A stretch of 64,000 nucleotides of DNA from Lepidostoma basale. Its lineage: Eukaryota > Arthropoda > Insecta > Trichoptera > Lepidostomatidae. The translations under genes and the position numbers were made by a program. The notes below the pieces were generated by a model. It made no database searches. It had not been told where the DNA came from and saw nothing but the letters and a program-made list of their open reading frames with translations. The DNA lies in contig JAHDVF020001351.1 of the NCBI GenBank assembly GCA_022606425.2, forward strand, positions 739,452 through 803,451. The letters run 5' to 3'. Below are positions 60,775 through 64,000 of the stretch, one piece after another; positions within the stretch are counted from its first letter, which is position 1; each line of letters opens with the position of its first letter.

Positions 60775-61090
60775 TTTGCTACCCTTCTTCCCTCCACTGC
60801 TGGACATAGGCCTCTTCCAATTTCTTCCACTCGTCTCTATCATGCCCCCTTTGTATCCAAGAATTTTTCAACCTTTTGATACTATCACCGGTGGCCTTCC
60901 GACACTTCGCCTATTTTCCCATGGTCTCCAACTGAGAATTCTGGGTGCCCATCTGTTGCCACCCTGTCTAGCCAATTGTCTAGCCCATTGCCATTTCAAT
61001 TTCGCCACTCGGTCCGTATGTCATCTGCCGAAGAGCTGCCGACTCTAGTCCGTATGTCATCATGGGCAGTATACACATGTCGTAAACCGT
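60775..61090 (-). mobile_element. RTE-like LINE (group 3-like), C-terminus
   Basis: The minus strand: AALRQMTYGPSGEIEMAMG in one frame and RILSWRPWENRRSVGRPPV then IVSKG, GMIETSGRNWKRPMSSSGGK in another, equivalent to KWQWARQLA...RRSVGRPP...AYVQQW. It abuts the group 4 copy tail to tail. Confidence 0.75.
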
Positions 61091-61199
61091 TCTTTTGAGA
61101 CAAACCGGTATTCGCCTGTACTACGAAAATTATCAATTAATTTATATTTATTAATTTATAAAGTTAATTAGAGCTCGATTCGTGCCTTTTCGGTAAGAA

Positions 61200-61530
61200 G
61201 AAAATGAAACATGACAGTCTGGAACAAGTGGATGAATTTGTTTATTTAGGAAGTATGTTTACAAATAATGGGAAAGCGGAGAAAATAATGAAAGAAGGGT
61301 TGGGGCAGGCAACAGAGTAAATGGTGCATTTAAAGTTGTCATCGCAAACAAAAGCCTATCCAAAAAAGCTAAGATGGCAGTGGATAATGGTGTTCTTGTC
61401 CCGACCCTTATATATAGAAGTGAAGCATGGAACTGGCAAAAGTGGAATGTAAGTAGAATAAATGCAGTAGAAATGAGATCTATAAGACGAATTTGTGGTA
61501 AAACTATATTAGATAGAGTGTCAAATGTGA
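61200..61530 (+). mobile_element. RTE-like group 1 fragment
   Basis: LDEFVYLGSMFTNNGKAEKI, then RVGAGNRVNGAFKVVIANKS, LSKKAKMAVDNGVLVPTLIY, RSEAWNWQKWNVSRINAVEM and RSIRRICGKTILDRVSNV. At 61532 it is fused to a group 6 scrap (FLEECTTEV, 61535-61600). Confidence 0.88.
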
Positions 61531-61600
61531 GTTCCGAAGTTTCCTTGAGGAATGCACCACGGAGGTGTGACAGGACAAGAAGAAGAAGAACGTGAATAAA

Positions 61601-62140
61601 AAACTAGCCTTGGCCTTCTTGTATTCATTTGCTTTGTTTATATTAATGTGTGGAAATCGCGGTTTATTACTCGAAATAAATACAATTAAAAATAAAAAAA
61701 GATTGATAATATTCTATGGCTTGGTTTCTCTTCATAGTTATAACCTGGGGAAAAATATCCAGAGTGATATCCCCTTGCCTTCTCCGGAGGATTTTCTGTC
61801 GGGGTTACCTTCCCTTACCTGGGTGTATCCAGTTTTATGGCGCTGGAAGTTCGCCATTCGTCCTCTCTCTATCTGCTATGGCACTAAGTTATATGTGCCA
61901 CATTGCCCGGGGTTCGCGAGGTCTTTAAAAAGACCTCGGACCATGGACGCTAGAGAGTTGGACTTGATAGTAGTGTTGCTGTTGTAAATGCAACATGGCG
62001 CCTTATGACATTTTGTAGAGGCATATTTTCCAGCAAATCATACCCCATCGTAGCCTTACTATCCAGGATGGGGGGCCTACTCAAGGGTGATAGTCAACGT
62101 TGGGGAGACCTGACAGGACACGGAAAGAAGAAGAGAATTT
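61601..62140. mobile_element. Mixed RTE-like repeat pieces
   Basis: 61735-61830 matches 59680-59740 in reverse orientation. 62060-62130 (GGGCCTACTCAAGGGTGATA, GTCAACGTTGGGGAGACCTG) matches 59745-59810 directly. The 131-codon frame at 61592-61987 spans these pieces and is not a convincing gene. Confidence 0.45.
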
Positions 62141-62790
62141 TATATGCTTAGGAAAAATCAGTTAATGACTTTTTTAATAACACTCAATTCAGGAAGAATT
62201 GTTTTATATATCCAAGAAAAAATATGATTATATTTAATATCAAGCGACTTATTTAAATTCGCATATTCATCATTTATCAGGAATATTTTACGTTTGCTTA
62301 ATAGGGCTCCAGACGTAAGAGGAGAAACCGCCGCCTGAAAACTCGAATTCAGTCGGCGGACTAAACTTTTAGACTATAATCCGAAGGGGAAAAATTTATC
62401 CCGTCCAAATTAGGTAGACTTCTGCGCTCCTACGAACATTCTAAGCCCTTTGTGCTTTGTCAAAACCACGACATGCGACGCCATGTTTAAAATAATTGGC
62501 ATACAATATCCATAATACAATCACAATCGATTTTATTTTATATTACAAATACATTAAAATCATAATGATGTTCATTTAAAAGACGTACAAAACTATTTTT
62601 CTTTGAAAATATAATATTGATATACTTTAAATTGAAATAGAAGGGGGGATAGGGATAATAGAAAGTGTGCACGAGACCAATTAGTATGGTAGAACGGTGA
62701 GTCATGAGCAACAGATCCCCCCCCCCCACAAATTAATGTTGGAATATATTATGATGGTCTCTTTTTTTAAAAATAATGACATGTGTCTTA
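62141..62790. other. Unassigned sequence
   Basis: A GC-richer block at 62300-62480 and a poly-C run at 62718-62727. No gene recognised. Confidence 0.45.
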
Positions 62791-62798
62791 TGTAACTC

Positions 62799-62840
62799 TG
62801 ACGAAGGTCCGGCGGGAGCGAAACCAGTTGGTTGTGTTAA
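62799..62840 (+). ncRNA. Hammerhead-like motif, family E
   Basis: CUGACGA (62802-62808), extra A, GGUCC-GGC-GGGAGC (imperfect stem II), GAAA, then ACCA-GU-UGGU (a 4-bp stem III with a 2-base loop) and U. Stem I is weak. It is not in an evident palindrome. Confidence 0.4.
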
Positions 62841-63074
62841 GTGGTGTAAAAACAAATTAAAAGTGCATTAATATTGTATTTAATAATGCCACAGCACAAA
62901 TTAAGTGTTTCATACGAAAGTATAATTTTATTTGATGAAAGCAATAAACAAGAGTCGTATAATATAACATAATATTATATGTCCAATTAATGGACTCAAA
63001 TTTACAAATGTTTCAAAGACAACAAAAGATGTTTTTTTATGCTTATTATATTCAATATTTTTGATAATATAACA

Positions 63075-63118
63075 TTAACTAACTATCACACAATTTCTCC
63101 GAAACGATAGCCAAAAAT
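63075..63118 (-). mobile_element. Scrap of the group 1/N 3' tail
   Basis: AACTAACTATCACACAATTT CTCCGAAACGATAGCC is a decayed reverse complement of the GGAGAGACGGCGTGATGGTTAG tail. Confidence 0.6.
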
Positions 63119-63119
63119 C

Positions 63120-63365
63120 ACATGGGAACCACACTATTATTTCCTGGGAACCTCACTATTATCGAAACAAGTGATAGTCAGAGGGAGCAATGTCGGGAGA
63201 ATACGGCGGGTGGGGTAGGAATTTCCATTTTAACGTTTCCAAGTATGTTTAGACGGGCTTTGCAACATGAGATCGAGCATTATCATGATGCAAAATCACT
63301 TAATCGTGTTTATCGTTGTGTTGCGGCTGTTTGTCTTTAATGCTTCTCTTGCGGCCTCTAAAATA
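63120..63365 (-). pseudogene. mariner transposase fragment with D34D
   Basis: The minus strand reads DKQPQHNDKHD, stop, VILHHDNARSHVAKPV, stop, TYLETLKWKFLPHPPYSPDI and APSDYHLFR. HHDN carries the second catalytic aspartate and PSDYHLF the third, with 34 residues between them, the mariner spacing. Two stops make it a pseudogene. Its subfamily differs from the copy at 53434. Confidence 0.88.
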
Positions 63366-64000
63366 TTTTCAAAGTCCAAACTCCCACTTTAAATTCTGTG
63401 AAAGATTAAATTAATTATTTAACGGCTAACAGTTGAAGCTTTCAAACTAAGCTTTAATATTTTAGTTTCTGAGGAAACACATCTAAAACAGGACAGAAAT
63501 TTGATGGATATTGTAAACACTAAATCGAAGGCTGTATACAGATCCAACAGCAGAATAATTTGGCATGACTTAGTTCCGTAGAGAGAGGAATCGGAGTACA
63601 CGTTATGCAGGGTTTACGGTTCAATTTGCAATAATTCTGTGCTGGGACGCGAGCGAACCACAAAGCAAATAATTGCAAGTCCACCACTCGTGTCCACGCC
63701 ATCCCGGGTGCATAGGATCTATGGCAGATTAATACGGGGTTCATTACGTTTGATTGTTAATTCCGCTCTCTGTGAAATGGAGTTCAGCGTGTAATACTAC
63801 AGAGATAGATTAACCCGAGAGAACTAACTAAGGAATGATATAACTAGTGATCCAACAGACCTCTGCTTCTGCTTCCGCAACTGCGGAAATTCTGCACATT
63901 TTTTGGTATCCGTTTCCGTTTCTGTTTCCGCAACTTTCATAACGGAACTTTGAATAATCCATGTTAAGTATGAATGAAGACCAGCAAGACTCGATTACAA
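63366..64000. other. Unassigned sequence
   Basis: AT-rich with GC-richer patches and a CCGTTTCTGTTTCCGCAACT low-complexity block near 63880-63930. No supported g_ene or element. Confidence 0.45.

Noticed and set aside
61592..61987. 131-codon frame (+) with a hydrophobic start
   Set aside because: It spans the junction of several RTE-like repeat pieces also found at 59.7 kb, so it is not a host gene.
1..64000. CRISPR array, rRNA genes, bacterial operons
   Set aside because: No regularly spaced identical repeats with unique spacers, no rRNA-like segments and no tightly packed ORFs; the sequence is eukaryotic.

Overview
This window reads as nuclear DNA of an arthropod, most likely an insect. 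It is AT-rich and intron-bearing, with almost no long open reading frames. It is packed with non-LTR retrotransposon debris (RTE-like, CR1/Jockey-like, R1-clade), mariner and Helitron relics, TIR elements and tRNA-derived SINEs. I found no bacterial-style operons, no rRNA and no CRISPR. The order of insect cannot be fixed from the sequence alone.

The one host gene I am confident of is an odorant-binding protein (OBP) at 36950-38292 (+): two coding exons, a signal peptide and the six-cysteine pattern. A convergent candidate terminal exon (39152-39337, -) and a 75-codon candidate (12263-12490, -) are weaker. Between the mobile elements lie GC-richer, apparently single-copy islands (1890-2235, 3350-3600, 8570-8910, 11880-12200, 19860-20160, 21800-22070, 22755-22930, 40590-40760, 45300-45440, 58100-58430, 60000-60150). 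Most carry one copy of a recurring motif close to TACCAGGAGAGCAGAAA. A copy also lies about 60 bp upstream of the OBP start codon.

Mobile-element layers. (1) The dominant RTE-like family, called group 1 here, has more than twenty fragments on both strands. Its stop codon lies a few bases before a (TTAG)n tail. (2) A short non-coding family, called N here, ends in the same tail, as SINEs do when they borrow a LINE 3' end. Four N copies have clear target-site duplications. (3) At least eight other RTE-like groups and several CR1/Jockey-like C-termini are present. (4) R1-clade 3' ends occur at 1-210, 7010-7165 and 23910-24005, and a 1.6-kb piece with the whole reverse-transcriptase C-terminus lies at 51336-52944. 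(5) A 5.4-kb Helitron-like insertion spans 30504-35871 and carries a hAT-type MITE, a 386-bp tandem duplication and further nested copies. (6) Other items are a deleted mariner (53434-54322), a second mariner piece (63120-63365), a TTAA-flanked piggyBac-like MITE (18973-19765) and further TIR elements.

The most striking theme is a set of fold-back repeats. Their arms contain hammerhead-ribozyme-like motifs: CUGANGA, one extra base, a stem-loop, GAAA, a self-complementary segment such as ACAUGU or ACAGCUGU, then a UC or UU cleavage position. Several unrelated-looking families (A, B, C, D, G, H, I below) share this architecture, often as head-to-head pairs. Hammerheads are known from Penelope-like elements and related retroelements. 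Here they sit in short palindromic non-coding units with no recognisable reverse transcriptase nearby. The fold-backs are also favoured sites of, or hosts to, nested insertions (Helitron in D, N in A, RTE in A, RTE in G), and one of them is itself inserted in an RTE copy (B).
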